Assembly (NCBI RefSeq): GCF_010183535.1
Contig: NC_071332.1
Coordinates: 3,906,001 to 3,970,000 of the forward strand
Direction of reading: 5' to 3'
Length of the DNA: 64,000 nt
Source: Caenorhabditis remanei
Taxonomy: Eukaryota > Nematoda > Chromadorea > Rhabditida > Rhabditidae
This document shows, piece after piece, positions 30,577 through 43,732 of the stretch (the first letter of the stretch is position 1; every line of letters begins with the position of its first letter). The notes beneath the pieces are model-generated. The model was given only the letters and a program-made list of their open reading frames with translations. It made no database searches and was not told where the DNA came from. Both the position numbers and the translations under genes were made by a program.

Positions 30577-32059
30577 CTGGAAGAGAATGGAGCACTTTTG
30601 GAGCATTTTGAAATGGAAAATTTGGAATTTTTGGTTAAAAATCATATACAGACTTCTTACAATCGCGCTCTACCGAAACCAAAGAAAATTGTGTGCGAAA
30701 TTGAGAGACTCAGAGAAAAAGAGACATTTCTCAAGGGCATTTCGGTGGAGCGCACTTGTGTAGTTTGAACGGAAAAAAGGAATTTCATAGCGTTTCTGAC
30801 CGAAAAACACAAATTTCTATGATTTTTATACCTCAAAATCAGTTTTTTCAAGAAATTTGAAGTTTTTCAATAAAAAATAAACAAAAAACCAATTTTTCCT
30901 GCAATTTCCGTCAAAAACTTTTTTTTCAATTCTGGTGTATTTTGAACGAAAAATTGGGGAAAAAAAAGGAATTTCTATGATTAAAGTGAGAAAAACACCT
31001 ATTTTTCTGTCTGAAAATAAGATTTTTTGAAGGAAATTTAAGCTTTTTTCGCACTTTTTTTAATGCACTTTTTCGGCTGTATAGGTTAAAAAAGCTCAAA
31101 ATTTCACATTTTTATCAACATTTTCCAGTGAAAATTCAAGGTTCTTATTGAAAAATAGAATTTTTTTTCAGTCTAAAAATGCTGAAAACTCCATTTTTGT
31201 CTGAAAATCAAGATTTTTTCGTGTTTCATTACCATGACTACACTCCTTTGCTGTAATAATATCATTGCATTCCTCCGGAAGCATTGGACGATTCTGATGG
31301 GTGTCATTTTGTCTGAAAACGCTTTTTTTTCTGGAAAAAAGTGAATAATCGATTAAAAATAGCAATAGACGATGAGAAATCACAATTTTTCCATCAAAAA
31401 CAATGATTTTTAGAGTATTGAATCATTTTCATATTACACGAAAAGAGGGAATTTGGGAAGGCATTGTTATCACAATTGAAAAAATAAAATACATCGGGGA
31501 GCCAAAAAATGAGGAATGTCGGGGGGAAAGTGGACAAAAACCGGAAATTCTAGCGAAAATAAGGGGAAAACGGAAGAAATTAATGAATTTTAGTTTTTTA
31601 GAGCGATTTTGAATGAAAAAATGAGCTAAAAATCGCATTTTATGTCGATTTTGAAGGTAAAAATTGAGAAAATCAAGAAATTTTCCGCATTTCTAGATGA
31701 TTTTTGGAGAAAAATGGAAAATTTAAGCGAGTTTCCAGAAAATATTGAGAAAAAAAGGTTACAATTGGGGGATTTAAGTGAAAAATGCATGATTTTTGAT
31801 AGGAAAATGCAAGAAAATGGGTCAAAAATGCGAAAAAAAATTATCAGAAAACCACTCACAGTAACTGCGCTCCACCGAAATGCCCTCTTTTTCTCTGAGT
31901 CTCTCAATTTTGCACACAATTTCTTGGGTTTCGATAGAGCGCCGTTGTAAGAAGCAATTTGGGTGGAAACACAGTAAAAATCTCATTTTCAGCCGATTTT
32001 AATGGAGTAAAATGTGGAAAAATGTGGAAAAATCATGAGAAAATCAAAAATTTAATGAA
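30577..32059. other. intergenic, two MITE copies and AT-rich filler
   Basis: 30652-30765 (CTTCTTACAATCGCGCTCTA, CGGTGGAGCGCACTTGTGTA) and 31858-31955 (CAGTAACTGCGCTCCACCGA, ATAGAGCGCCGTTGTAAGAA) are MITE copies. The remainder is AT-rich with runs like CTGAAAA / TTTTTC. No gene is seen. Confidence 0.6.
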
Positions 32060-35000
32060 TTAAAGAACATCTCTATCCAACAATTGATCCAACACGAATC
32101 CGATGGCATAATAAGTGGTCGGAGGTCCAACCAAGTGTTGTTTGTACAACGAAGCCAAATCATTGAATGGAATTCGAATCTCCTCGACGTCTTCGTCCTC
32201 TTCTTTCTCACACACTCTCGCCTTACTCACGTCGGCAGTGTAAATGAATTGAGTGTCACCGGATTGTCCGATTCCTGGAATACATTTCGCCTGAAGGTGG
32301 AATGATTCCTCTGGGAGATCGTAGCCGAGTTGTTTGACGGCGATTCGCACGAATTTACGCGGGTCCTCGTAGTCGGGGACACGATTCACGACGAGTTCCA
32401 GCTGAAAATTGTACAAAAATTGCAAAAATTGCCGTTTTAAAATCATTTTGGAAGTGATTTTCACATTTTCTGATCAATTTCGAATATTAGCTCAGAGACC
32501 CCGATTCCGAGGAAGAAAAGTTCACGGGAAAATGGGCGGAGTTTCAACTGCAACATCGCCGCGCTCTTTTTCAGCGATTTAACGTTTTATTTCATGGACG
32601 AATTTCAGTATAGTTTTTTCCGCAAATATATAGAATCACCTACTAGAAATCTTGTAAAAACGTTTTCAAGCCTCTCACTTCAAGAAATCGGCACATTTTA
32701 GACATCTAAAGAACCATACGGCGAAATTGCAGTTGAAACTCCGCCCATTTTCCCGGGAATTTTTCTTCCTCGGAATCTGAGGGGGTCTCTCAGCTCGACA
32801 CTGTTCTTACAACTGCGCCCCACCGAAATGTTCTTGGAAAATGTCTCATTTTCTCTGAGTCTCTCAATTTTTTCACACTCTCTCTCTCTCTCTCTCTTCG
32901 GTTTCAGTAGAGCGCGTTTGTAAGAAGCGGATAGTTTTGAGCATTTTCAAACGAATTTCGACAATTTTTAAAGTCAATTTGAAAAAAAAAATGATGCAGG
33001 TCCAGCTCGCTGACCGAACTTTTCTAGTAGGGGTTTCAAGGTCACGGAGAGTTTTTTATTTGAAAATTCACTCAAAAAACTCTCAAAAATCGTTAGAAAA
33101 TGGTAAAAAATGCTCAAAATGAGCTAAAAAATCTCGGAATTGGATTTAAAAATAGCTCAAAAACATCCGACACCTACCGTATACGCCATATTCGCATCAT
33201 ATTTCCAGAATTGAATCTCCTCCAACGATTTTCCAGTGTTCTCAGGCATTGCACGGCTTCGACCAATGAATACCGCTGGAAATTGGGGATTAGTAATACA
33301 TTAAGCTCCGCCCACTTTTTAAAGAACTTTTCTAAGGAATCGTCCAAATTTTGGCTGTGAAAATGAGGTGTTTGAGCTGAAATAGTCTGAAAATTAGGTA
33401 GAAACTCGGTTTTTCACTGAAAATCGAGTTTTGGGCTCAAAAATTGGCTAAAAATGCTCTGGAACTTCACGAAAATTTGGTTTTCATTTGAAAAATTTGC
33501 CGAGTTTTTGGACGATTTTTAGATGATTTTCAGCATTTTTCACTCTAAAAATAATATAATCTATCGAAAAATGTGAATTTTGGCTTATTTTTGAGTATTT
33601 TTCGATCTGGATATGCTGAAAATCGCAGAAATTCCTTCTGAAGCTTCGTTTTTTTCGGTCAAAAATCAAATTTTTCAGTCAAAAAACCAGAAAATCAAAT
33701 TTTTTTTCAAGCAGCTGCGAAAAATGGGCGGAGTCAGCCATCTCTTCTTAAATTTTGCCATTTTTCGTTCTGGAAATGCTGAAAATCGCTGAATTTTCTT
33801 ATGAAAACTCATTTTTTTCAGTCAGAAATTCGATTTTCGACTTGATAATCATATTTTTCAGTCAAAAAAACGTGCAATTTTTTGCACGATTTGCGAAAAA
33901 TGGTCGGAGTCAAAAATCTCAAGTCTCTTTGAATTTTGACACTTACGAGCTCTCATTTTCTGCAATAAAACGAGATGCTTCTTGGCCATATCCACAAGAA
34001 TACACGTGGTGGTATTCGGACATAATGCGAGATCCCAGTTTCGAGTTATTCCGTTCTAGAATTAAAATAATTCAAAATTTCCGATTTTTCCTTCAATGAG
34101 GGGGGAATACCATAGTGAAAGTCATCCGTTTCGGATTGAATCCGTACTTTTTCTTGTCGAAATCCGTTGAGAATTCGATGCTGTGAATGGGTTTCGGATT
34201 ATACGGTTTCCACTCGTAGTCGGTTGGTGGGCGAGCGATGAGACCTTTCTGGAAATTGTTGGATTCGGTCAGTTTTGACAATTTTTTTTGAATTTTTCAC
34301 TAAAATTTTTGTGAAATTCCGACGATTTTAAGACATTTTCATAGGATTTAGAGGGGGAAAACTGCGACCCGAACCTCCGGAACTCAGCTTTTTAAAATAG
34401 GTGAAGAAACTTCAATTTTCAGCGAAAATAAGCACAAAATCGGAAAAATCTCGAGAGAAAGTTGATTTCGAGGCGAAAAATGATTGAAAATCACATGCTT
34501 CTCGCGTTTTTTTCCGGCAAAAACTGGATTTTCGATGAAAAACCGTCTCAATATTACATTTTCTACCGAAAACTCATCAAAAAACAAGACTTTTCACTTT
34601 AAAATCGTCTGAAAATCATATTTTTCATTCAAACTTCAAATGAAAACTATAATTTTCGTTGAAAAACATTCTAAAAATCCGATTTTTCCACTCAAAATTT
34701 GTGAAAACTCAAGTTTTTGATTTGAATTTCCGGGAAATAGCACAACTTTCCTATTGAAAAGTATCTTAAAATATATTTTTGGTCTGATTTTCAGATAAAA
34801 ACTCAATTTTTCCATTAAGAACAGTCTGAAAAACCCAAATTCCACCAAAATTCAGATAAAAACTATTTTTCGATAAAAATATTCTTAAAAAACGGATTTT
34901 TCCACTCAAGTTTAGTGAAAATCATGATTTTTTAATGAAAAACCGTCTAAAAATCACATTTTCCACTTGAATTTCAGATAAAACTCGATATTCCGATAAA

Positions 35001-37224
35001 ACGGCTATTCAATGGAAAACTGTCTGAAAATCACATTTTCCACACAAAATTCAGATGCAAAAAATCGATGAAAAATTGTCTGAAAAACCACATTTTTCCG
35101 TCAAATTTCATGAAAAAATGTTAAAAATCTGATTTTTTCTTTGAAAATTTGTCAAAAAACTCAATTTTTCGGTGAAAAACTGTCTGAAACCCCATTTTCC
35201 ACTCAAATTTCAGGGGAATGACACAACTTTTCTATTAACAAGTATCTGAAAAACACGTTTTTTGCCCGATTTTCTCAATTTTTCAATGAAAAACTGTCTG
35301 AAAATCGCATGTTTCAGTTGAATGTTTCAATTCCTTGATTTTGAGCTTTTTATCCGAAAATCCTGAATTCCACGGTCATTTTAAGCCAGAATTCGAATTT
35401 TTTGCCGATTTTTGAGCAAAATTACCCCAAAGTGCTTTATTTTGCTCAAAATTGTGCTAGAAAACTGCTTTTTGGCTCAAATTTTTCACTTGCTCTCACC
35501 TTGGTCGGATCCAAAATAAAAAACCACCACTGGAATGCGAAGATGACCCCCGGGGGTCCCTTGACCTCAGCGTGTTCTCCTCTTCCCGGTCTTGCAATTC
35601 TCATAGCGTCTTCCAGAGAATAAAATACTTTAGTGATGACTTCTCCATCCAGAATATTACCTAGGTTATTATTAATTACCTTATTATTAATTAATTAATC
35701 ACTAATTACCTCCTCCCTCACTAATTTTCATCGTTTCATCAATCTCCGCATAGAATAAATGTTGAGAATTTCCAGATTGATGAGCGCCCACAATGAATGT
35801 GACAATATGAATGAGATCATCTGAATCCACTCGATATCCACATTCCTCTGAAATCTCTTCCGATGCGATCTGACGAGGTGTCAGACCCTCTTTATCGATT
35901 AGACCCGCACACAGTTCAATGGTGAAACCGACTTCTGTATCGTAGCTTGTCCATTCGATATCCGAGAATTCTTTGCCGTGATTCTCGGGAAGATTCGCGA
36001 TGTGAGAGGTGAATATTGCTGGAAATGAGGGGATTTTTCTGGATTTTTAGAAAAATTTGCTGAAAAATCAGGAAATTTTTCAGGTGTTTTAGAAAAAATG
36101 CATGGAAATTGGCATTTTCTGAACGAAAAAATAGACTTTTTGATCGGAAATTGATAGTTTTCAAAGTAATTTTTACATTTTGGTCAGTTTGAAACGGAGG
36201 AGAAAACACGATTTTTTACTAGTTTTTAGTGAAATTTTCTGAAAAAATGAGCAATTTTCAATGTTTTTTGATGAAAAACAAAGAAAATTGCTGTTTTTCG
36301 CGTAATTCCTTAAACTTTTCTTTTGTAAAATGTGTGTTTTTCGTGAAAATATCTGGAAAATAGTTTTTTGTTTGTATTTTTAAGACAAAAATATCAATTT
36401 TAGAACAGAAATTGAAGATTTTTGAATGTTTTTAAAACAAAAATCAAGAAAAATAGACATTTTTTAATCGAAAATATATATTTTTCAAAGAAATTTCAAC
36501 ATTTTGGTCTGTTTTAAGTCCAGATAGCTGGAAAATGGGTAAATTTTCCACGTTTTTTAGCGAAAATTGGGGAAAAATGAGAATTTTTCAATGTTTTTCA
36601 AACGGAAAATTGAAATTTTTTATCAAAAATTGGCATTTTTAACTAAAATTCGAATTTTTGTGAATTTTTAGCGAAAATGGCTGGAAAAGTGTCTGTTCTC
36701 CGTTTTTAATGATAAAAATGAGAAATTAGACTAAAAAATCAATTTTAGAACAAAAAGTGCATTTTTAAATGATTTTTGATGAAAAATAGACATTTTCGAT
36801 CGAAGAATGATATTTTTTAATAAATTTGATTTTTCCGCGCAAAACATTTTTTGAACAAAAAATCAGTTTCCAACCGAAAAATTGCAAAAGTGAGGCCACC
36901 AATACTATTTTCTGCCGATTTTCAGCAAAAGTCGCTTCAAAAATGATCGTTTTTCGCAATTTTTCGACAAAAATCAAGTTTTCTTCCTTCAAAAACTTCA
37001 AATTTCCTGGTACCTGGTCTAAACTGGCGAACCAACAAGAACTGATTCCTCTCCTTATGAAACAAAAGGATCGCCACACTTCCCATTTTTTGATTGAACT
37101 CGCACACTCTCGACTTCCCGTCAATCACAAATGACATTTCCATTCCTTTCTGATATTTCGAAACGAATTCAGAGATATAGGAGACGTCACTGATTTTTGG
37201 GGAAGATGATGATGACGACGTCAT
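32060..37224 (-). CDS. Tandem double-Nudix protein, NUDT14 (UDP-sugar pyrophosphatase) type
   Basis: Seven exons (37224-37014, 36018-35710, 35660-35500, 34248-34111, 34055-33947, 33275-33178, 32401-32060) join in frame to 455 residues. Domain 1 (about 1-227): VAILLFHKERNQFLLVRQFR, then a Nudix box at residues 109-132, GLIDKEGL...EEISEECGY, then GAHQSGNSQHLFYAEI. This resembles NUDT14, which cleaves UDP-glucose and ADP-ribose. The Arg that usually opens REUxEE is Glu here. Domain 2 (about 228-455) repeats the fold: TCILVDMAKKHLVLLQKMRA, PVFIGRSRAMPENTGK, GIGQSGDTQFIYTADV. Its box reads RIAVKQLGY, so the metal-binding glutamates are lost and it is probably inactive. ATG directly follows CCAG, and the gene lies 268 bp below mdf-1, suggesting an operon. 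Confidence 0.88.
32806..32930. repeat. 138-bp MITE copy in a Nudix-gene exon-proximal region
   Basis: TTCTTACAACTGCGCCCCAC and TTTCAGTAGAGCGCGTTTGT define the ends; a CT dinucleotide run (32877-32899) lies inside. Located in the intron between exons 6 and 7. The neighbouring 32515-32780 is a foldback (GGGAAAATGGGCGGAGTTTC opposite GAAACTCCGCCCATTTTCCC). Confidence 0.75.
34282..35490. other. long AT-rich intron, quasi-repetitive
   Basis: Intron 3 of the Nudix gene consists of irregular repeats such as GAAAAACTGTCTGAAAATC and CATTTTCCACTCAAATTTCA at intervals of 50-90 bp. No exon or RNA gene is supported. Similar filler makes up 36040-36900 and 33360-33900. Confidence 0.6.
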
Positions 37225-37491
37225 CTGGATTATGGTGAAAAATGGGGTAAAGGGGTTATAGAGAAAAGATAATTATAGTTTCATGGATAAAACATTGAAT
37301 CAGAAAGAATAGAAATTACAGATGGAGAGAAATGGGAATGAGAACGTTTATACACGTTTTTCAGTGGAAAAAATACGAGGAACAGTGGGGGGAAATAGTG
37401 TAAAAAGTGAAAATTTTAGCTTTTTTTTGAAGAAAAACGAATTCAAATGGACTAAATGATATCAGAAAGAGAAGAAATGGATGCAATTGAG

Positions 37492-40400
37492 TTAATCTTC
37501 GTGTAGAACACTGAAAGTGTGTGTCCTCTCGTGCATTGTCTCGTCGAAGTCTCGTTCTTGTTCCAAGTCAAGAGTCATCGCCGCGAGGAACGCCGGAATC
37601 GAGTTGCGTTCGCCAATGTATCTGGAAATTAGGGATTTTGATAGAGAGTGTAACCACTTTCAGACCTTTTTCAGAGAAAACCCTTTTTTGAATAAGATTT
37701 AAGTAAGTTTCTCTTTTTTTTTCATTTTTTTTTCAGATTAACACCATTATCGTCGAAAAAGGTAAATTATCGGCTAAAATAGTCAAAAAAAATTGAAATT
37801 TCCAGCTGAAAACACGTTTTTCTGAAAAAGATCTGAAAATTGTCAATAATCTCTATGTTTGTATAAAACCATTTAACAGAAAGCAGTTTTCACAGTTCCA
37901 GAGAAAAATCACAAAAAAGGCAAAAATAGGAATTTCTAGCTGAAAACACAAAAATCGCAAATAACTTCTAACTTTCAAATTGCTGTGAAAAACGGAATGT
38001 GCTTTCAGATTTTAAGCTAGATTATTATCGAAAATGCTATATTTTTGGTCAAAATTACCATTTTTAACAAGTTTTTCACTGAAAACTGGTTTTTCTACTT
38101 AAAAAAAATATGAATTTTTCCTCTATTTCAGATTTTCAGATCGGAAATTCTGAATTTGCAGCTGAAAACACAAAAATCCCAAACTTTTGTAATTTTCAAC
38201 AGATTTCGAGAAAAATGTCGTTAAAACTGTGAAGACTGCGGTCTTTTCAATGTTTTCATACCGAAAAATGGAGATTTTTGACAATTTTCTGATCTTTTTT
38301 ATAGAAAAAGCTTTTTGAATGAGATTTGATAATTTTTTTTTTCGGATTTTCAGCTAGATTATTATCGAAAAAGCTGTATTTTTAGTCAAAATTGTCATTT
38401 TCCTTCAGTTTTTCATTGAAAACTACGGGTTTCCCACTCAAAAATTCGATGTTTCCTTTATTTTAGCTAGTTTGGGTGCTCTCCCCCTCCCCCTCAAACT
38501 CACTTCTTCATCAACGGTTCCCACTTCTGAATCATCTCCTCCGACGCGTCACTCTTCACATCCAACATATCAATTCTGGGCGTTCCATAGAAGTATTTGA
38601 ACACAAAATGATTATCCGAACCCCCTTCGTACTCACTCTGCACCGTACAAATACCCTCATCAGCGTCTTTCAGTTTGATCTGAAGACCAGTGAGTGCAAT
38701 ACAAGCTTGGCGGAATTTCGAAGCCAAATCTTTATGGAGATTGTAGCTATCTTCCAGAACTTTCTTCTCGCGAGTCACCAATTCCAGCCGATCCTCGAGC
38801 TCTGCCATCTGCTCTTCACGGAGTTGAGCTGCTCCATCTGGAGCATCCGTCAGTTTTCGTTTCTTGCTCTCTTGATACTCTGCCCGAGCTGCTTGGAATG
38901 GATTCATAGCCATATGGAATATCTTTGTGTTATCACCAGCGTCAGTCTCTTTGTCTCCTGGAGCCCCCAACGTCGTCGATGAGAAAGTAGGCTCTTCTGC
39001 CACCTTAACCGTTCGATTCATCACATCTTCCAGCTGCTCTTTGAGCCGTTCCACCTCCTCATTCTGCTCCGCAATCCTATCAGCCAACTCGTCTCTTTCC
39101 CTTTCCAACTCTTGGTTTTTTACCCGTTCATTCGAAAAAGCGTCCTCCAATCGCTCATTTCTCCGCTCACAATCCGTACTCTCTCTCATTATCTTTGTCA
39201 TTCTCGACGTCGCCGCCTCGAAATCCTTCTCCAACTGATTATTCTTCTTGATGAGCTCTGTGATACGGTCGAGAAGTTGCATTTGTTTCGCAGAGTTGTC
39301 CGATTCAGTGGACACTTTTTCGTCGATTTTGAAGATGTCGCGGGCTCGGCCGATACGCAACGCCTCGATTTCTCCCTGGAAAATTGAGAAATTTGGGTTT
39401 TACGGGGTCAAAATTAGGATTTTAATGATATTTTTAGGGCTTTTGGTCTAATAAAACAAAAATCGTTTTTCATATCAGTCGAGCATTTTTATAGAAACTG
39501 CGCCCCACCGCAAACGAGAGAGAATCGGCGAGAGACGCAGAGTTTTTTCTTGCGCTGACACAGATTTCAACAGTTTTTGGATCAATTTTCGCTATTTTCT
39601 TCAATTTTTTCGGTAAATTAATATGAAAAATGGTGAAAATAGGTCAAAAACTGTGAAAATCTGTGTCTGAACGAGATTTTCACAGTTTTTGGATCAATTA
39701 TCGCGATTTTCTTCAATTTTTTTGCTAAATTATTATGAAAAACAGCGAAAATAGGTAAAACTGTGTCCTCTATTAGGGCAGTTTTACAGCGGAATGACCA
39801 AAAAAATAACAATTTTCAGCTCAATAAGACCATTTTTTGGCCAAAATAAGTGAAAACTTTAGTTTTTGACGAATTTTACAGCTAAATGACTACTAATGAG
39901 CATTTATAGCTGAAAAAAGCGATATGAATGCTAATTTTCCAGTTTTCGACACAAATTCTATAGATTTTCATCATTTTTCTCATCCAATTCTCTCTGAAAA
40001 CTAACAAAAGAGTTATCCAACTGCGATTGAAGTGTCTTCTTCTCGAATTCCAACGTTCTATTCTTCTCCTCCATCAACATTGACTTCTCCGCTCGTCCCA
40101 TCGACACATTCAATCGGTCTTTCAGCACACTGTTCTCCAGCAGAAGACGTTGAATCTTATCGTCCTTCTCGTAATCGATAAGCGATCGATTCGCCGGACA
40201 TCCGTCGGTCATCATTGTCTGATCCTCTTGCATCAGTGTGTTGTTGGCGGTGTCATCGAGAATGGTTTGGTTGGAATCTGGAAGGAAAATGGACGTTTTT
40301 GAATGGAATATTCGTTGAAAAAAGCTGTTTTTTATTCTAAAAAATCAGGAAAACTTCCATTTCCAGCTAATTTTAGTCAAAAATAGTCATTCACTTCGAA

Positions 40401-41753
40401 GTAATCCAAATTCGATGATTCTATTAGCACGACACGCTTCTTACAACCGCGCTCTACCGAAACCGAAGTGTTCGAAATTGAGAGAATCATAGAAAAAGAG
40501 GCATTTTTCAAGAACATTTCGACAGAGCGCAGTTGTATAAAAGAAACACTTTTCCAGTTGAAAAATCCTGAAATTTTTCTTGAACTTTGAATAAAAATTG
40601 CGAAAAATCTGAATATTTCCACTTTTTGGCAATTTTCAGCCTGAAAATTCAGTTTTTCAATAAAAACGTCCGTTTTTGGCAAAATTTCAATTTTAGCTGA
40701 AATGTCCAATTTTCTGAAGAGTTTTACTTGAAAAATTGGGTTTTTGAGTTGAAAAACCTGATTTTTTGTCTTGAAAAACGCAAATTGTCAAATTTTTCGT
40801 GAGAAAAAAACAGTTTTTCCCGGATATCGCTTGAAAACCGGTTTCAAACCTAAACAAATCTGTTAAAACCACATTTCGACCCGAATTTTTCGCGTTTTTT
40901 CCTGAAAATAACTTACGAGGAATAGTAAAATTCGCCGCCGACACATCCGCCCTTCTCACCGCCTCAACCACAGCTTCCGGCGATTCCGCACGTCTTCTAA
41001 CCTCAAACTCGACGCCATCATACTCCTGAACACTTCCAGCACCCAACATTTCCACAGTCTCCTCCTCAAAATCAAAATTCTCCAGTGTTCTCAACATATT
41101 TCTAGGCATTGAGTTCAGCCGATGAATTTCCTCTTCGTTATCGAATTTTCCATCCGATTTCACATAAGTTTTGACGGCATCTAGCTGAGAACTGGCGAGA
41201 TTGAACCATGTATAGTATTTCTTGCCGAATTGTGTCCAAATCTCCAAAGATTGATTGTATTCCTGCGCTGTTTCGTCCTTTTCCTGCTTCAAAAGCTCAC
41301 ATCTCTCTTGTAAATCGAGAATTCTCTCTCGATTCGCCTCGGAATCTATTGATTTCTCCGCCAGTTTCGCTTCTTTCGCCTTCAACATCTCTTTTAGCCT
41401 CTCGTGCTCTTCACGAAGAGAATTTAGCTGTCTTTGAGCGTTTTCTTTGTCGCTTTTTGCCTTGATAAGTTCGGAGGGCTCTTAAAATCGAAAATTTTGA
41501 TGAAAATTGTTGAAAATTGACAAAAATCGCTGAAAATCCACGTACCTGGTGATAAAGTGATGTCGAAATTCAATTTTCTGGCCTCTTTCGGTGCGTGCCG
41601 CCTAAATGCCTCCTCTTTCCGCCGTTTTTCGGTTTCTGCCTTCAATGGGAACTCCTTTTTGAACTGTTTTTTCATTTCTGCTGCGAATATCATTGTCGCC
41701 TCCGACTCCTCGTATGAGTCCTCCTCTTCGATCATGTCATCGTCGGAATTCAT
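37492..41753 (-). CDS. mdf-1: Spindle assembly checkpoint protein MDF-1 (MAD1 orthologue)
   Basis: Exons 41753-41546, 41480-40917, 40277-40006, 39375-38504 and 37621-37492 join with matching phases to 681 residues, nearly the length I recall for C. elegans MDF-1. Long coiled coils fill about residues 60-180 and 290-480 (EEHERLKEMLKAKEAKLAEK, NQELERERDELADRIAEQNE). The MAD2-interaction motif is at 499-507, KIFHMAMNP. The C-terminal RWD-like head reads KFRQACIALTGLQIKL, FVFKYFYGTPRIDMLDV and ERNSIPAFLAAMTLDL, as in MAD1. MAD1 sits at unattached kinetochores and nuclear pores and templates MAD2 conversion. The start follows TTTCCAGCC, a possible trans-splice site. The exon 3 donor is GTTAGT; reading through it meets a stop, which supports splicing there. 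Confidence 0.95.
39485..39780. repeat. degenerate MITE cluster in an mdf-1 intron
   Basis: ACTGCGCCCCACCGCAAACG and two imperfect copies of TTTTCACAGTTTTTGGATCA about 120 bp apart, also seen at 28050-28140 and 30170-30240. It is a satellite of the 138-bp MITE family. Confidence 0.6.
40423..40545. repeat. 138-bp MITE copy in an mdf-1 intron
   Basis: TTAGCACGACACGCTTCTTA on the left; CGACAGAGCGCAGTTGTA on the right. Core GAAATTGAGAGAATCATAGA. Confidence 0.8.
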
Positions 41754-42515
41754 GGCTGGAAATTTGGAATAAAGAGTTTTTGGATAGAAGACAAAAAATA
41801 ATAATAAGAAAATCGATTTATTGAAAAAAATAGGGATTTTGAAGAAAAAATCGAGACATTTAGCCGGAAAAGAGGAATTTACGGGTTTAATCAAGTATTT
41901 AGAACAGTAAGAAACTTTGATAGAACGTAAATTGAAAAAAAAAAACATTTTTCTGAAAAAAATGATAGAATATCGCAAAAAAAGTGATTTCTGCAGAAAT
42001 TTCTGACAAAAACTTAACGCATTCCATCGGTAAATATTGTTTTAAACGATCTCAACAATTTTCTCTCAGATATTCATGGTTTTTCAGCGTTTTTTTGCAT
42101 TTTTGCAACATTATGCAATTTTTGCGACAAAAATCTGCATTTTTTGTGATAAATCTATTAAAAAACAACGTAAAATTGATAAAAACAAGAAAAAAACCAT
42201 GAAAAAACCGCCAGAAACCGTCAAAAACAAATATTTTATTGAGTGAGAACATCATGAAAGTGTCGCCCCGCCCACTTTTCGCATGCGGCATGGTTTATTG
42301 CAAGCCCACCGCACACTCTCTAAGGCGGGAGTTCGGAGCGTCGTACTGGTGTATTTTCAGTGGAATAAATCGAAGAATTGACTCAAAAATAGGTTTTATT
42401 CCGGAAAAATGACATTTTTACAGTTTCAGACAAATTTTGGGATGACAAAAATATAAATTATTCAAAACAGAGTATCTTTCAAACGGGTTGTAAAGCGCCA
42501 ACACATCCGAAACAA

Positions 42516-42948
42516 TTATTCCTTGTCTCCAGCGGTCTTCTTTGGCAACAAAACGGCCTGAATGTTCGGGAGAACTCCTCCCTGAGCAATAGTGACTCCA
42601 GCCAACAACTTGTTGAGCTCCTCGTCGTTGCGAACGGCGAGTTGAAGATGTCTCGGTGCGATACGAGTCTTCTTGTTGTCACGTGCGGCGTTTCCAGCCA
42701 ACTCGAGCACTTCAGCGGCGAGGTATTCGAGAACCGCCGCCAAGTAGACCTGGAAATCATATGAAATAGAAAAAAAACTCTATAAAAAGTCAGCTTACCG
42801 GTGCTCCGGCTCCGACGCGTTGAGCGTAGTTTCCCTTGCGAAGGATACGGTGAAGACGTCCGACTGGGAACTGGAGCCCGGCACGTGATGAGCGTGACTT
42901 GGCCTTTCCTCCGGTCTTGGCTTTTCCTCCCTTTCCACGTCCCGACAT
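42516..42948 (-). CDS. Histone H2A
   Basis: Two exons (42948-42799 and 42749-42516, phase 0) encode 127 residues, the usual worm H2A length. Key parts: N-tail [20 protein letters not shown], core [20 protein letters not shown], acidic-patch helix [19 protein letters not shown], and tail [11 protein letters not shown]. No SQ-E/DY H2A.X motif. The single intron falls after GAGAP. A good acceptor at 42970-42971 in the 5' flank, and the TATA box far upstream on this strand at 43661, suggest a leader intron of several hundred bases. By position it corresponds to C. elegans his-35 (recalled). No histone stem-loop is seen after the stop. Confidence 0.97.
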
Positions 42949-43660
42949 TATCGATTGATTGTTGATGGGCTGGAAATATGGAAAGTTCAAGAGAATTGGT
43001 TCGAAATTTCAAAAATTGAAATTTTCCAGCGAAAAGATTACGAAGATCTAATGAAGATGATACGCATTTGATCATCTTTGCGTCAGCTCTGGGATCGGTA
43101 TCAGATCACTGGGCTCCCGAAAAACTGTGGTTAAAGACGCATAGAGACTTTTCCGGATATCAGTTTTTTACTGTCCCCGCTGAAAAAATAGAAGCTGGAA
43201 AAGATATACAGATCTCGGCGATTTCTCTGTCTGACATTGTTCGGGTCGGATGACTGGGTCCACGATTCGTCATCCGGCTCATAGGTGCTCACAACCATAG
43301 AGCTTTCCGAGATCTACGTTTTGGTATATTTTCAGCTCAAAACTTTTAGTTTTGAGCGAGTTAGGCACGTTTCAACCATCGTATTTCGCAACCCTATGAT
43401 AGCGTCTTGCCATCCATAGCCATCTAGCCTGACCCGTGACTCTTTAACGTTCTCAGAGCCAACCAGGGATCAGATGAGTAGACTTCTACGTTTTGGGGTC
43501 TATTTTCTAAGCGAAAATGAGGTTTGTAAGCGAGTTTCTAGTGAAAAATAAGAGGAAAATATGTTTATTTTCCCTGACACCTCGAACATGTGAGTTGGAA
43601 GCGGAAAACTGAGAACAAATCGATGCAAAACGAGGTACGCCACGCGCACGCGCGCCCCGC

Positions 43661-43668
43661 TATTTATA
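43661..43668 (-). promoter_or_regulatory. TATA box facing H2A
   Basis: Read on the minus strand the sequence is TGTATAAATAG, followed by the GC-rich GCGGGGCGCGCGTGCG. It faces away from the H2B TATA 65 bp away, the usual layout of a divergent H2A-H2B promoter. Confidence 0.6.
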
Positions 43669-43732
43669 CATTTCGTGCGGTGGGGGCGGGGCCTGTTCTC
43701 CGGTGGCCGAGGGCGTCGCCACCGCTCGCCAG

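Noticed and set aside
31642..31950. 102-codon plus-strand frame with Lys-rich composition
   Set aside because: Runs through AT-rich filler into a MITE; no support from splicing or family motifs.
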